Source: JAAOZP01 sp038848185
GTDB lineage: Archaea > Thermoproteota > EX4484-205 > JAAOZP01
Direction: 5' to 3'
DNA length: 64,000 nt
NCBI GenBank assembly: GCA_038848185.1
Contig: JAWCNV010000003.1
Location: 69,596 to 133,595 of the forward strand
Part shown: positions 9,659-18,073 of the stretch, piece by piece
Layout: each line of letters begins with the position of its first letter
Position numbering within the stretch: position 1 is the stretch's first letter
Notes under the pieces: model-generated
What the model saw: the letters and a program-made list of their open reading frames with translations, nothing else
Databases searched by the model: none
Told to the model about the DNA's origin: nothing
Position numbers and translations under genes: made by a program

Positions 9659-11499
9659 CCTAACAACGGCATTCTCCTGCTTAAAGCATCCATAACCCGG
9701 GGAAACATCTCTTTTCTCTTATGCGGGAGAAGAGTCGAGTCAATAAACTCGCTCTGAAACTCTCGGACAGTATTCAAGTCCACAACCCGGATTCTTCTAG
9801 CTATAAGCTCAGCCTCACCCCTAGCCTTTTTTGAGAGGAGGCTCATCACAGCCCCGTGTCCAGAGCCGTTTCCTATCTGCACTATTTTCTCTAGGGGAAG
9901 CTCGGGAATCATACCCACCATCATCGCTGACCTTGGGTCAACATAGTTTCCGAATGCTCCGGCCACATACACTTTAGAAAGGTCCTGTGGGGATAGACCA
10001 GCCTTTTTCAAGAGCAGCGAGCAGGCGGAGAAGACGGCTGCCTTAGCCAGTTGGAAGCTTCTAACGTCTGACTGAGTTATGCAGATTCTCCTTCCCCCAC
10101 TGTTAACCGCCAGTGTAAAAGCCCTATCCCCATTAAGCTTCACAACCCTAGGAATACCTGAGTCAACTATTCTCCCTCTCTGGTCTAAGACTCTGGATAT
10201 CAGCATCCAAGCTATCGAATCCACTACTCCTGAGCCACATATGCCTCTCGGATCCTTGCCGCCAATAGTCTTAAAGTACACGTCGTACGTCTCCACATCT
10301 ATTGATACTGATTCTATTGCCCCCTCCATCCCCCTCATCCCGCTGGAAAGACCTGCACCCTCTATAGCAGGCCCAGCCGCGGTGGAGGCTGCAAGCATCA
10401 GTTCCCCAGATTTTAAAACAACCTCGCCGTTAGTCCCCAAGTCTATCAGCAGAGAATTCTCGTCACGCTCACACATCCCAGAAACCATGATATCTGCAAC
10501 CACGTCTCCCCCCACATAGCCGCTGACAACCGGAAGAGTGTATGCTACTGCAGAACTGTTCGCCTCTAAACCTATTTCTCTAGTCTTAAAGCAGAGGCTG
10601 GACCTGAAGGGGGGAACATAGGGTGCTGAAGCAATAGCTGACACCTCCGCCCCATAAAGCAGGCTGAGCATAACAGTGTTCCCAGAGAAAACTGTTTCAT
10701 AAACATCTGAAGACAATCCTCCAACATCGTCTAAGGCTTCTCTAACAAGCTTGTTCACTGTCTCCACAACCTTATTCTGAAGGTTTTTTAAATTGCCATG
10801 GTTTTTAACCGCGTAGGTGATTCGCGATATCACGTCATCCCCATGCGTAATCTGACCGTTATAATCCGATTTCACGGAGACAATCCTTCCGGTTTTCAAG
10901 CTAACGAGGTAAACCACTATAGTAGTGGTGCCGACGTCCACAGCAGCCCCGTAAAAGTCTCTACTGCCTCTCGGCCTCACATCTAAAACCTCGTCTTCAC
11001 GGATAATAGCCTCGAGCTCCCAGCCTAATTCTCTCAGCCTGCTCGGCAGCCTCTTGAGAAGCAAGCTGTCGATAAATCTTGCTTCAACAGACTCCAACAG
11101 TCTCTCCATGTCTGACCTTTGATCCTCAAGCGAAGGTGTTTCAAGCTTAACGTTTACAGGCTTAACTGCAGGGTGGAAATCGAAACCTACGGCAACCCCC
11201 TCTTCCAGTATCTTACCCTTAGCCTGCCTAGATGACTGAGGCACTTCAACAACAGTATCGCCAAGAACCTTTGCCTGGCAGGCAAGCCTAATACCCTGCG
11301 AAACACCTACACCTCTTTCTGCAGATGATGGTTCAGAGAGACTACCGCTCACGGTTTCCACGATACACTTCTTACAGACCCCCCGTCCCCCGCAAACACT
11401 CTCTACGTTGACCCCTGCGTTTCTAAGAGCAGTCAGCAAGTCAGACCCATGTGGAACCGTGACTCGGAGTCCTTCGGGTTGAACCGTGACTACAGGCAT
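9655..11499 (-). CDS. Corrinoid-activating ASKHA protein with N-terminal 2Fe-2S domain (RACE/RamA-like)
   Basis: This 614-residue protein should reactivate corrinoid methyltransferases that have been oxidised to Co(II), by ATP-dependent reduction to Co(I). An N-terminal plant-type ferredoxin domain carries Cys36, Cys42, Cys45 and Cys74 for a 2Fe-2S cluster. After a linker comes the ASKHA ATPase domain with AVDVGTTTIVVYL (the phosphate-1 loop), DLGTNGE and a late GAFGNY motif, as in the DUF4445/RACE family. Methanogen RamA has C-terminal 4Fe-4S clusters instead, so this is the bacterial/acetogen-like layout. It lies back to back with mtaB and divergent from the UroD-like gene, so the whole block serves corrinoid methyl transfer. 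Confidence 0.92.
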   Translation of the reverse strand: MPVVTVQPEGLRVTVPHGSDLLTALRNAGVNVESVCGGRGVCKKCIVETVSGSLSEPSSAERGVGVSQGIRLACQAKVLGDTVVEVPQSSRQAKGKILEEGVAVGFDFHPAVKPVNVKLETPSLEDQRSDMERLLESVEARFIDSLLLKRLPSRLRELGWELEAIIREDEVLDVRPRGSRDFYGAAVDVGTTTIVVYLVSLKTGRIVSVKSDYNGQITHGDDVISRITYAVKNHGNLKNLQNKVVETVNKLVREALDDVGGLSSDVYETVFSGNTVMLSLLYGAEVSAIASAPYVPPFRSSLCFKTREIGLEANSSAVAYTLPVVSGYVGGDVVADIMVSGMCERDENSLLIDLGTNGEVVLKSGELMLAASTAAGPAIEGAGLSSGMRGMEGAIESVSIDVETYDVYFKTIGGKDPRGICGSGVVDSIAWMLISRVLDQRGRIVDSGIPRVVKLNGDRAFTLAVNSGGRRICITQSDVRSFQLAKAAVFSACSLLLKKAGLSPQDLSKVYVAGAFGNYVDPRSAMMVGMIPELPLEKIVQIGNGSGHGAVMSLLSKKARGEAELIARRIRVVDLNTVREFQSEFIDSTLLPHKRKEMFPRVMDALSRRMPLLG

Positions 11500-11619
11500 C
11501 AGTCAAAATCTCCTCCTGTCGGTAAATAAGCTTTGAGACAACCGGCATCCCCCTTTCCAAGCAGATTTCCTTCTGTCGAAAGTTTTTATCTGACCCAATC
11601 CGCCTAGAATCTGGCCAGC

Positions 11620-12732
11620 ATGTTCTTCAAAGAAGACTGGGACGAGGCTAAGCAGAGGCTTGCAGCATGGTGGGAGGATGAAGCACCTGATAGACCAGTA
11701 ATACAGGTTTTCGCACCCCGCAGTAACCCTAAGTACGCTTCGGAGGAAGACCTCGGGTTCAACTATGATGAGTGGGGCTTCGCCAGAAACCCTAGGAACC
11801 CTGATGCAGCTGTAAGAGGCTTCCGCAGACAGTGTGCTGAAACATATTTCGGGGGAGAAGCCTATCCAAACCTCTGGATAAATCTGGGGGCAGGTGTCCT
11901 CGGGGCCTACCTGGGTGCTGAGCCAAGGTTTGAGAGTGAAACAGTATGGTTTGGGGCACAGCGGAACGAGGAGTTCGGCAAGAGCTGGGAAGAACTGCGG
12001 AAAGTTGAGTTTAATGCTGACAACGAGTGGTGGAGAATAACGAAGAAGATAACCGAAGCCGCATCAGAAGCCTTCTCCAAGTACGGCGTTGTCGGAATAA
12101 CCGACCTAGGAGGAATACTGGATGTAGCTGCCTCTTTAAGGGGCCCTAAAAAGCTTCTGATAGACTTGTTTAGAAACCCGGAGGATGTTAAAGCCCTGTC
12201 TTCCAAGATTATCGAGTGGTGGCACTTCTGCTACGACGAGTTGAACAAGATAATGCGGAGAAGCATGGAGGGCACGTCAGCATGGATGAACATATGGTGT
12301 CCTGAACGATGGTACCCGATTCAATGCGACTTCGCATACATGCTCTCCCCCAAGCTGTTCAATGAGTTTGTTCTTCCACACGTCGAGGAGCAGTGTGAAA
12401 GATTGGATAGGGTGATATACCATCTTGATGGCCCGGGGCAGATACCGCACTTGAACTCTCTGCTTAAGGTTGAGAAGCTGGACGGCATACAGTGGGTGCC
12501 TGGTGCAGGAGAAGAACTGAAGGGGGATGACTGCGGCTCACCGAAATGGATACCGCTATACAGGAAGATTCTTGAAGCGGGGAAACTGCTGGTGTTAAAT
12601 GTACCTAGGGACAAGGTTATGCCACTGTTGAAAACACTGCCCTCTAAAAAAATTCTGATTCAGACTTTCTGCGTCAGCGAGACAGATGCGGAAAAACTGA
12701 TGTTGGAAGTCAACAACCTGTTTCAATCCTGA
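11620..12732 (+). CDS. Uroporphyrinogen decarboxylase-like methyltransferase (UroD/MtaA superfamily)
   Basis: This 370-residue protein belongs to the UroD-like group found beside corrinoid proteins, often misnamed trimethylamine corrinoid protein 2 in databases. It starts with the typical W...DRPVIQVF segment and ends with KILIQTFCVSETDAEKL. In MtaA-type enzymes zinc is held by HxC plus a later Cys. Here the first motif reads YHLDGPG (His268, Asp270) and the later Cys is Cys351, so one cysteine is replaced by aspartate. It may methylate the final acceptor (a tetrahydropterin or CoM-like thiol) or demethylate a methyl substrate; sequence alone does not decide. ATG at 11620 follows a TTTTTATCTG box about 30 nt upstream. 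It is divergent from the RACE activator, supporting a common role. Confidence 0.82.
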   Translation: MFFKEDWDEAKQRLAAWWEDEAPDRPVIQVFAPRSNPKYASEEDLGFNYDEWGFARNPRNPDAAVRGFRRQCAETYFGGEAYPNLWINLGAGVLGAYLGAEPRFESETVWFGAQRNEEFGKSWEELRKVEFNADNEWWRITKKITEAASEAFSKYGVVGITDLGGILDVAASLRGPKKLLIDLFRNPEDVKALSSKIIEWWHFCYDELNKIMRRSMEGTSAWMNIWCPERWYPIQCDFAYMLSPKLFNEFVLPHVEEQCERLDRVIYHLDGPGQIPHLNSLLKVEKLDGIQWVPGAGEELKGDDCGSPKWIPLYRKILEAGKLLVLNVPRDKVMPLLKTLPSKKILIQTFCVSETDAEKLMLEVNNLFQS

Positions 12733-12773
12733 GTTTTTTCACGACCATGCGGAGGGATTAAAGCCTTACCTTT

Positions 12774-12895
12774 TTAGTCTTCAAGCTCCTCCACCAGTTT
12801 TCTGCACAGGGTGAAAGCCTTCTCAGCCCTCTCGCCTCATCGCTCTCAAACTTCAGGAAAAGCCTTGAATACACCTCTCCCAGCCAGGCAGGCAT
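12774..12895 (-). pseudogene. Remnant of a small gene with one frameshift
   Basis: On the minus strand an ATG at 12895 opens MPAWLGEVYSRLFLKFESDE. A shift of frame then gives RAEKAFTLCRKLVEELED and a stop at 12774. Each half reads like a real protein and they join smoothly, whereas the unshifted frame gives improbable sequence. I do not recognise the family. The remaining part of 12733-13022 holds a short perfect palindrome (CTTAACTATTAGTTAAG, 12905-12921) and nothing else that I can identify. Confidence 0.35.
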
Positions 12896-13022
12896 CCACA
12901 TCTGCTTAACTATTAGTTAAGATTAACAGATTATTAAGCCTTACCTGGTGGCTGGGCTTAAACACATTAACCGTAAAGTTTAGCCAAGTTCACCAGTATT
13001 ACATAATGCCGCGTATTCTCCT

Positions 13023-14198
13023 CTAATCCTCTTGGTTAAGCCAAGCATGCACCTGCCATTTCTCTGAGCCATGTAAAGGCTTTCCAATAATGTCTAAGAC
13101 ACCTCTAGCCCTTAATTCTGCTAAAACTGCGTCGTGCGTACCAGTACCTTCATCAATGATGTGTCTAGTAAAGAAGGCGTCTCCCCTGTTCTCGTAGATA
13201 AAGAGCCTAGGCAAACGGTTAACATACGTATCAGTCTCCGGATCCGCCATCCCTATTTCTCCAACGAATAAATCTAGCCTACCATTACCGCAGATATCGC
13301 CAAGCTGCAGTGAATGAGCATCCATCAACCCTTCCTCCAGCACGTGTTCCTCCCAAGGGACGGTTGGATCACTACTCTGCTTAAACCAAGCCAGCCTCCC
13401 GCCCTCAACACGACCATAGATGCATGGGTCTCCCTCGGACAACACGATCTCCTGCTTCCCGTCACTATCGATATCTCCAACAGCCACTTTTGTCGTAATA
13501 TAGCCTTTGGCAAACTTATAGCTCAGCCATTTCCCATCCGAATACTTGTACCAATGCGTACCGCAGACTATCTCATTTAAACCGTCACCGTCTACATCAC
13601 CTATAGCCAAGCCCTCTTCCGGCTGATGACCATTCGGAAGCCACTTGTTCTTCGGGTTGTACTCCCATCTGCCTGCAGCTACTTGCTCCAATCCTGGCCA
13701 AGGGCTAATCGCAGGGTCTTTAGGCAGAGGTAAACGGTAGATGCTTGTACCATCATCGCCATGCTGGTTTGTGAAAACGAGCGAGACCGTGCCGTCTCCA
13801 GTCACGTCGCCGACTACAGTGTCGTGGAACTGAGTGTGCCCGGTTTTTGCGACAAGCCTTTTCACCCATTTTGCCCCAGGTCGACCCGGGTTCTCCCACC
13901 ACCAGACCTCGTCAGACCTCCAGTCCCCGCCGCAAACCAAATCAGGCAGACCGTCACCGTTCAAGTCGTAAATGCTGCCGCCGCATTCAAGCATCTCAAC
14001 CTCATCTATAAAGTGTTGTGTCCAAGACCCATCCACACCCGGGTTCTCCAGCCATACCATCCTGCCCTTTCGCCCGCCGATTACAATGTCTAAGAAACCG
14101 TCTCCATTAATGTCGCCGACTGCAGAAAAAGTATTAAACTCCGCCGGAGAGTTGTCCACTACAGCAATAACCCGTTTCTGAAATTTTAACCCACCCAT
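13023..14198 (-). CDS. VCBS/FG-GAP repeat protein without signal peptide
   Basis: The protein is made of beta-propeller-type FG-GAP/VCBS repeats with calcium-binding loops. I can see GDINGDGFLDI, YDLNGDGLPDL, GDVTGDGTVSL, GDVDGDGLNEI, GDIDSDGKQEI and GDICGNGRLDL, spaced about 50-60 residues apart. Such repeats usually occur in secreted or surface proteins, yet no signal peptide or membrane segment is present. It is either cytoplasmic or exported by an unusual route. I place the start at ATG 14198 because GGGAGGAAGG precedes it at normal distance; a TTG at 14219 would lie within that ribosome-binding site. It lies between the methyltransferase block and the AOR operon, but nothing links it to either. 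Confidence 0.82.
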   Translation of the reverse strand: MGGLKFQKRVIAVVDNSPAEFNTFSAVGDINGDGFLDIVIGGRKGRMVWLENPGVDGSWTQHFIDEVEMLECGGSIYDLNGDGLPDLVCGGDWRSDEVWWWENPGRPGAKWVKRLVAKTGHTQFHDTVVGDVTGDGTVSLVFTNQHGDDGTSIYRLPLPKDPAISPWPGLEQVAAGRWEYNPKNKWLPNGHQPEEGLAIGDVDGDGLNEIVCGTHWYKYSDGKWLSYKFAKGYITTKVAVGDIDSDGKQEIVLSEGDPCIYGRVEGGRLAWFKQSSDPTVPWEEHVLEEGLMDAHSLQLGDICGNGRLDLFVGEIGMADPETDTYVNRLPRLFIYENRGDAFFTRHIIDEGTGTHDAVLAELRARGVLDIIGKPLHGSEKWQVHAWLNQED

Positions 14199-14240
14199 AG
14201 GTTGACGCCTTCCTCCCAAGCCTGCTTACAGGTGTGCAGC

Positions 14241-14630
14241 ATGCAATATTTATTTCTGCTATTTGCAAGAGCTGAAACTTTTCACAGAGCTCTGAGGGAA
14301 AGGAGTCACCTTATCCTGATAGCTGAGGCACAGGCTCAGATGATCGGTGTTCTCCACCTTCTTTTCTACCTAGACGCGGTGCATGGAGGTTAAACTCCCA
14401 CATACTTCTGCTCTACGTTAAGGAGGATTACCAAGGGAAAGGAATCGGCAAACCCTCTTGGATGAGGCTGTGAAGCATGCTGTAGAGAGAGGAGTTGTCG
14501 AAATGCATGTCGACACCGTTTTCAAGGATGCTGAGAAATTCTACAGGGAATACGGTTTTAAAGATAACGGGGTAATGCTTGAACTTTCCTTAACACATGG
14601 GAACCCCGCCGAGCTAAGCTACGTTATCAG
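14241..14630 (+). pseudogene. Degraded GNAT acetyltransferase
   Basis: Three pieces in different frames join into one GNAT domain. First comes LFARAETFHRALRERSHLIL, continuing to about 14390. Next is LLLYVKEDYQGKGIGK (about 14402-14450), with the acetyl-CoA motif QGKGIG. Last is LLDEAVKHAVERG through REYGFKDNGVMLELSL (about 14452-14600). Two frameshifts separate them, one near 14390 and one in the CCC run near 14451. The original stop is not in frame; the last frame runs on antisense into the convergent AOR gene. Two shifts in so short a gene argue for true decay rather than a single sequencing error. Confidence 0.7.
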
Positions 14631-16493
14631 ATTAGCTTCTCTAATCTTCTCCTCCACGTCAGTCAATCCGAGTCTCCTCAAGGTTTTCGGCTTCGGCACA
14701 CCGTTCTCATCCCAGCCGACAGCCTTAAAGTATTCAAGCCTCTCCTTCTCAAACCTTTTCCTCTTCAGCATCTTCCCCTTGAATGGCCCGGAAGGCAGCG
14801 GCTCCCAGAACCGTGGCGGATTATCGTCGTCAAGCCTAGGCCTCCACCTAGCGTCCGGCCCCCCGAGGAGCAGCATAGCCCTCTGCAGCTGAAGTATCCT
14901 CAGCGCCTTCTCCCCATACCATTCCCTAGTTGTCATTCTCCACCCTGTCACCGCCCCGTAGAAATCGAGAATCTCCCTGTCCGAGGGGCCGAACGCGGCA
15001 AAAAGACAGTAGACACCGCAGTCAGGCATCATCGAGGAGAGCTCGCCATGGTCATGGCCACGTATGGGAGAGGCTGGTGAAGTATGGTCTCCAGCTTGAA
15101 CTGAACACGCGTACCCAATGCTGTGCGAAATATAGTCTTTCCCGCTTCTGACGCCGTGTGCCCCTATGGCAACACCCTTCTCCTGAACAGCGTATTTAAG
15201 TAGGTTAACGCCTTTAATCTCCCCGAGTTTCAAGGCTGCTCGATAAACCCCCTCAGCCAAAATGTTGCCGATACCCTGTCTGAAAGCAATCTTCTCGGCG
15301 AGGGCTGCAAAGCCTTCAGGGTCACCCCATTTAAGCTCTATTCCATCCAGATCATTTTTCATCAGTATCTTCCTCTGACAGAGTTCCGCTGTAAACCCTA
15401 GTGTCGAACCGCCTTGGATCGCACATAGGCCAAGCTCGTTGATGACGTAAGAGAGATAGATGTTCTGCTCCGGTTTAAATATCCCAAGGTTTGTCCCGAG
15501 AAAGGCTTCAAGCTCGTAATCCGGGTTGTCGCACACAGCCTCCTTATACCTGCCGGTTTTCAACACCGCAAGCTTCAGACACGTCATCCCGCAGCCGAAG
15601 TCACCCCAGTTCTTCTTAGCCCAGTGTTTGTCGAACTCCTCCCGCCTGTAGCTTTTCCTGTTATGCCACTCCGCCTGCCAGTTTCTAACAGGCTCAGAGC
15701 TTGTTTCAGCCCCAAAGGAGTATCCTCCCCCACCAGTCCCCCAGCGTCTGAACCATGTTGTCCTGAAACAATCCTCTGCAAAGCCTTGAGCCAGGCGAAG
15801 AACCCTCTCATTATCATGTACGTCCGGCAACGGGCCGAAGCCCTTGGCAACTATCGCCTTCAGGTTCTTAGAGCCCATCACACCACCGTACCCACCGTAG
15901 CCTGCTGCATGCGAATACTTTGAGAGGACCGCCGCAACCCTAGTCCTGTTCTCCCCTGCTGGACCAATATACAGGATTGAAGGCTCCTTCGCCTCCCCGT
16001 AACTCGGCCGAATACCCCGAATGTCCTCCCTTGACCTCTTAACTAGGAACCTCAGTGTTTCCCTCGCCTTCTTACCCCAGATGGGTGAAGCATCCTTGAT
16101 TTCAACATGGTTGTCGCACACGAATATGTAGCACGGCTTCTCCGCCCTCCCGGTTACTATCAAGCCGTCGTAGCCTGCACACTTCAAGTCTACCCCAAAC
16201 TCGCCTGCAACAGTTGAGCCTATCAAACCATTGCTTTGAGGCGATTTCCCAGAGACGCAGACCTTTGTCCCAGGGAAGAACCCTGTCAACGGGCCTGTAA
16301 GCACAAGCAGAATGTTCTCTGGGCCAAGCGGGTCCACCGTCTCCCATTTTGAGCCAAGCCTGTCCCACATTATCTTCGCCGCTAATCCTCTTCCACCAAT
16401 GTAATTCCTTAAAACCTCGTCTGGAAAAACAGTTTCCCTGATACTCCCGCTGGAGAGATCCACCTCAAGGAATTTACCTGCGTAACCCCTCAC
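14619..16493 (-). CDS. Aldehyde ferredoxin oxidoreductase family protein (tungsten/molybdopterin)
   Basis: This 624-residue protein has the family start GKFLEVDLSSGSI and YIGGRGLAAKIMWDR, and the tungstopterin-binding GPAGENRTRVA and YGGYGGVMGSKNLKA segments. It should oxidise an aldehyde to an acid, passing electrons to ferredoxin. The cluster motif is unusual. Classical AOR has CxxCxxxC plus a late Cys. Here I find Cys301-x3-Cys305 with Leu308 and Ala309 where the third cysteine is expected, and DCGVYC (Cys492, Cys496) near the late ligand. It overlaps by 4 nt (ATGA) the preceding ferredoxin gene, so the two are co-translated as in YdhV/YdhY or AorAB pairs. The substrate cannot be named from sequence. 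Confidence 0.88.
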   Translation of the reverse strand: MRGYAGKFLEVDLSSGSIRETVFPDEVLRNYIGGRGLAAKIMWDRLGSKWETVDPLGPENILLVLTGPLTGFFPGTKVCVSGKSPQSNGLIGSTVAGEFGVDLKCAGYDGLIVTGRAEKPCYIFVCDNHVEIKDASPIWGKKARETLRFLVKRSREDIRGIRPSYGEAKEPSILYIGPAGENRTRVAAVLSKYSHAAGYGGYGGVMGSKNLKAIVAKGFGPLPDVHDNERVLRLAQGFAEDCFRTTWFRRWGTGGGGYSFGAETSSEPVRNWQAEWHNRKSYRREEFDKHWAKKNWGDFGCGMTCLKLAVLKTGRYKEAVCDNPDYELEAFLGTNLGIFKPEQNIYLSYVINELGLCAIQGGSTLGFTAELCQRKILMKNDLDGIELKWGDPEGFAALAEKIAFRQGIGNILAEGVYRAALKLGEIKGVNLLKYAVQEKGVAIGAHGVRSGKDYISHSIGYACSVQAGDHTSPASPIRGHDHGELSSMMPDCGVYCLFAAFGPSDREILDFYGAVTGWRMTTREWYGEKALRILQLQRAMLLLGGPDARWRPRLDDDNPPRFWEPLPSGPFKGKMLKRKRFEKERLEYFKAVGWDENGVPKPKTLRRLGLTDVEEKIREANLIT

Positions 16494-17035
16494 CAGTCTA
16501 AAACCTCCTTCGCAACCCCCTCCCCAAGAACCCTTACAGCAACCTCGCGCGTAAGCTCCTCAGGAGTCTTGGCTAAAGCCCTGCGTGAGGCCGCGTGTCC
16601 CGAGGATGCAGATATGAGAGCGCCCCATTTTCCTTCCAAGCATGCTTTAACGCACCTCGGCTCCCCGTCGCACAAGTTGCAGATCACAATAATGTTTCTC
16701 TCAGGATGCATATGGGGAACTTTTCCTGGACAAGCCTTCACGCATAGGCCGCACCCAGTGCATTTCGAATAATCCACGTTAACCGCCCCAGTCCGGCTGT
16801 TTACAGAGAGGGCTCCAGCCGGGCAGGCTTCAACACACGGATAGTCCTCACACTGGAAGCAGAGATGCGGGATCTCAACCCCTGGAACAAGCATGAAAAC
16901 CCTTATCCTAGAGGCCTCAGGCCAAACCCTACCCTCATGGTGGAGGGAACAGGCGATTTCACACCTCCTGCACCCGCTGCAGTTCTCATAGTTCCGCACT
17001 ATCCAAATCCCGTCTCCCCCAGACAATGGTTTCAA
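16490..17035 (-). CDS. Four-cluster 4Fe-4S ferredoxin subunit of the AOR-family enzyme
   Basis: This is an electron-transfer subunit of the HycB/DmsB type with sixteen cysteines in four groups: 19/22/25/29, 59/62/67/71, 92/95/98/102 and 119/122/128/132. They should hold four 4Fe-4S clusters that carry electrons from the downstream oxidoreductase to a soluble or membrane acceptor. There is no twin-arginine or Sec signal, so the complex is cytoplasmic. The stop overlaps the start of the AOR gene by 4 nt. The open frame starts at TTG 17035, but a GTG at 16999 is preceded by GGGGGAGACGGG and would remove 12 residues without touching the clusters. I regard that GTG as at least as likely. Confidence 0.88.
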   Translation of the reverse strand: MKPLSGGDGIWIVRNYENCSGCRRCEIACSLHHEGRVWPEASRIRVFMLVPGVEIPHLCFQCEDYPCVEACPAGALSVNSRTGAVNVDYSKCTGCGLCVKACPGKVPHMHPERNIIVICNLCDGEPRCVKACLEGKWGALISASSGHAASRRALAKTPEELTREVAVRVLGEGVAKEVLDW

Positions 17036-17146
17036 CAGACACCTCCCCTGAAAAAAAGGTTTTCGGCGCAGCCTTCTAAAACAAATCTCACACTCTATTG
17101 GGAAGCCGGAGCAAGCACGAACGCATAGAGTATAGTTGAGCCACTT

Positions 17147-17404
17147 TTAACTGCGCGTCATCACAAGAACTTTTCTCGCCAACTCCTTTATCTCATTAGT
17201 TTTCGCTATCTTCTCAGCCTTCTCGAGAAGAATTATGGCTGGACGCTCATCTCTGCAGCCGGTTCCAGCCCCTACACCGATTAGAAAACGCGCAACATCA
17301 TCATGCATACCTGTCTCCTCAGCGATCGCCTCAGCTCTGCTCACAGCATCCTCAACCTGGTTGCTTCGAACCAGTTCAAGTATTTTCTCCTGCCACTCCT
17401 CCAT
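17147..17404 (-). CDS. Small helical protein of unknown function
   Basis: The 85-residue product beginning MEEWQEKILELVRSNQ is rich in Ala, Glu and Lys and predicted to be all-helical, possibly one or two TPR-like helical pairs (EDAVSRAEAIAEETG, LLEKAEKIAKTN). I do not recognise a family. The ATG at 17404 is preferred to the TTG at 17422. It lies 112 nt before the ferredoxin/AOR operon on the same strand and could be its first gene, but no coupling is visible. Confidence 0.55.
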   Translation of the reverse strand: MEEWQEKILELVRSNQVEDAVSRAEAIAEETGMHDDVARFLIGVGAGTGCRDERPAIILLEKAEKIAKTNEIKELARKVLVMTRS

Positions 17405-17487
17405 TATGCTACTTGGTTTCAAAACAAGCCCTTTTTATACCTTTCTTCGCTATGCATGATACGTACACTAAACCATAGAGAGTAAAG

Positions 17488-17642
17488 GAATGCGAAGCCT
17501 CTTCTTCCATAAAACCTCGAACTCGTTCATGCCAAAGACTCATCTGTGATATCCGGGGAATGAAGAGCAATATCGTACAGTTCTTTCCCAGCCTCTGACT
17601 TTTTCCCCGTTTATAACAGACGGTAAGAAAGTATTCGCCCAT
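17488..17642 (-). pseudogene. Decayed copy of the 201-residue gene at 20573-21178
   Basis: Reading from ATG 17642 gives MGEYFLTVCYKRGKSQRLGK, matching MGNYMFTVCHKYKWRGK at the start of the intact 201-residue protein. A one-base shift then gives AGKELYDIALHSPDITDESLA, and another shift gives MNEFEVLWKKRLR, which matches DAFEVLWQKGLRH. Homology ends near 17488. The copy is broken by two frameshifts and truncated. Confidence 0.7.
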
Positions 17643-17645
17643 TTC

Positions 17646-17722
17646 CCTTAACCATCAGCCATCTGCCTAACCTCGTCCAGACTCTTAAGCTCCCCTTTAA
17701 TATAGATTTCCAGCTTATGTTT
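17646..17722 (-). pseudogene. Tail of a decayed copy of the 258-residue nuclease-like gene
   Basis: The minus strand encodes HKLEIYIKGELKSLDEVRQM followed by ADG and a stop, which matches the C-terminus LEIYIKGELKGLDEVKQM of the intact gene at 21184-21960. It stands directly before the decayed 201-residue gene copy, in the same order and spacing as the intact pair. Everything upstream of this tail is lost and replaced by the promoter of vapB. Confidence 0.75.
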
Positions 17723-17783
17723 TTGAAAAATGCGTCTTACGAAAACTATTTAAGTAAGAAAGTAAGAATTTATTTTGGTAACC

Positions 17784-18065
17784 ATGGCTAAGGATAAGGC
17801 GGATATTACTGTGGTGAGCAGTAAGGGTCAAGTCGTTGTACCTCAAGAGATAAGGAAGAAACTTGGCATAACACCCAAGACTAAGCTGCTCGTCTATGGT
17901 TACAGGGATGTTGTAATATTGAAGAAGATTGAAGTGCCGGATATTGAGAAGAAGCTACGGGAAATGTACAGGAGGATAGACAGGAAGATAGCGAGATACG
18001 GCGAGCTGACGCATGGGGAGATAGAGAAGGAGATTCAGAAATACAGGAAGGCAAAGCATTCTTAG
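17784..18065 (+). CDS. AbrB/SpoVT-type antitoxin (VapB-like)
   Basis: The N-terminal half (ITVVSSKGQVVVPQEIRKKL) is a swapped-hairpin AbrB DNA-binding domain, which binds the operon promoter as a dimer. The C-terminal half is a charged helix that should wrap the toxin. ATG 17784 fits a leaderless transcript, with CTATTTAAGT (17748-17757) as TATA box; the frame also allows TTG 17775. The stop TAG overlaps a GTG of the next gene, so toxin and antitoxin are made together. The promoter-proximal AT-rich stretch AAGTAAGAAAGTAAGAA (17753-17769) contains a short direct repeat that could be the antitoxin operator. Confidence 0.88.
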   Translation: MAKDKADITVVSSKGQVVVPQEIRKKLGITPKTKLLVYGYRDVVILKKIEVPDIEKKLREMYRRIDRKIARYGELTHGEIEKEIQKYRKAKHS

Positions 18066-18073
18066 TGTTTTTA

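Noticed and set aside
12905..12921. Palindrome CTTAACTATTAGTTAAG as a CRISPR-like or attachment repeat
   Set aside because: It occurs only once and has no spaced copies; at most it is a terminator or operator.
14458..14892. 144-codon plus-strand frame overlapping the AOR gene end
   Set aside because: Only its first 50 codons are protein-like (GNAT remnant); the rest is the antisense of AOR.
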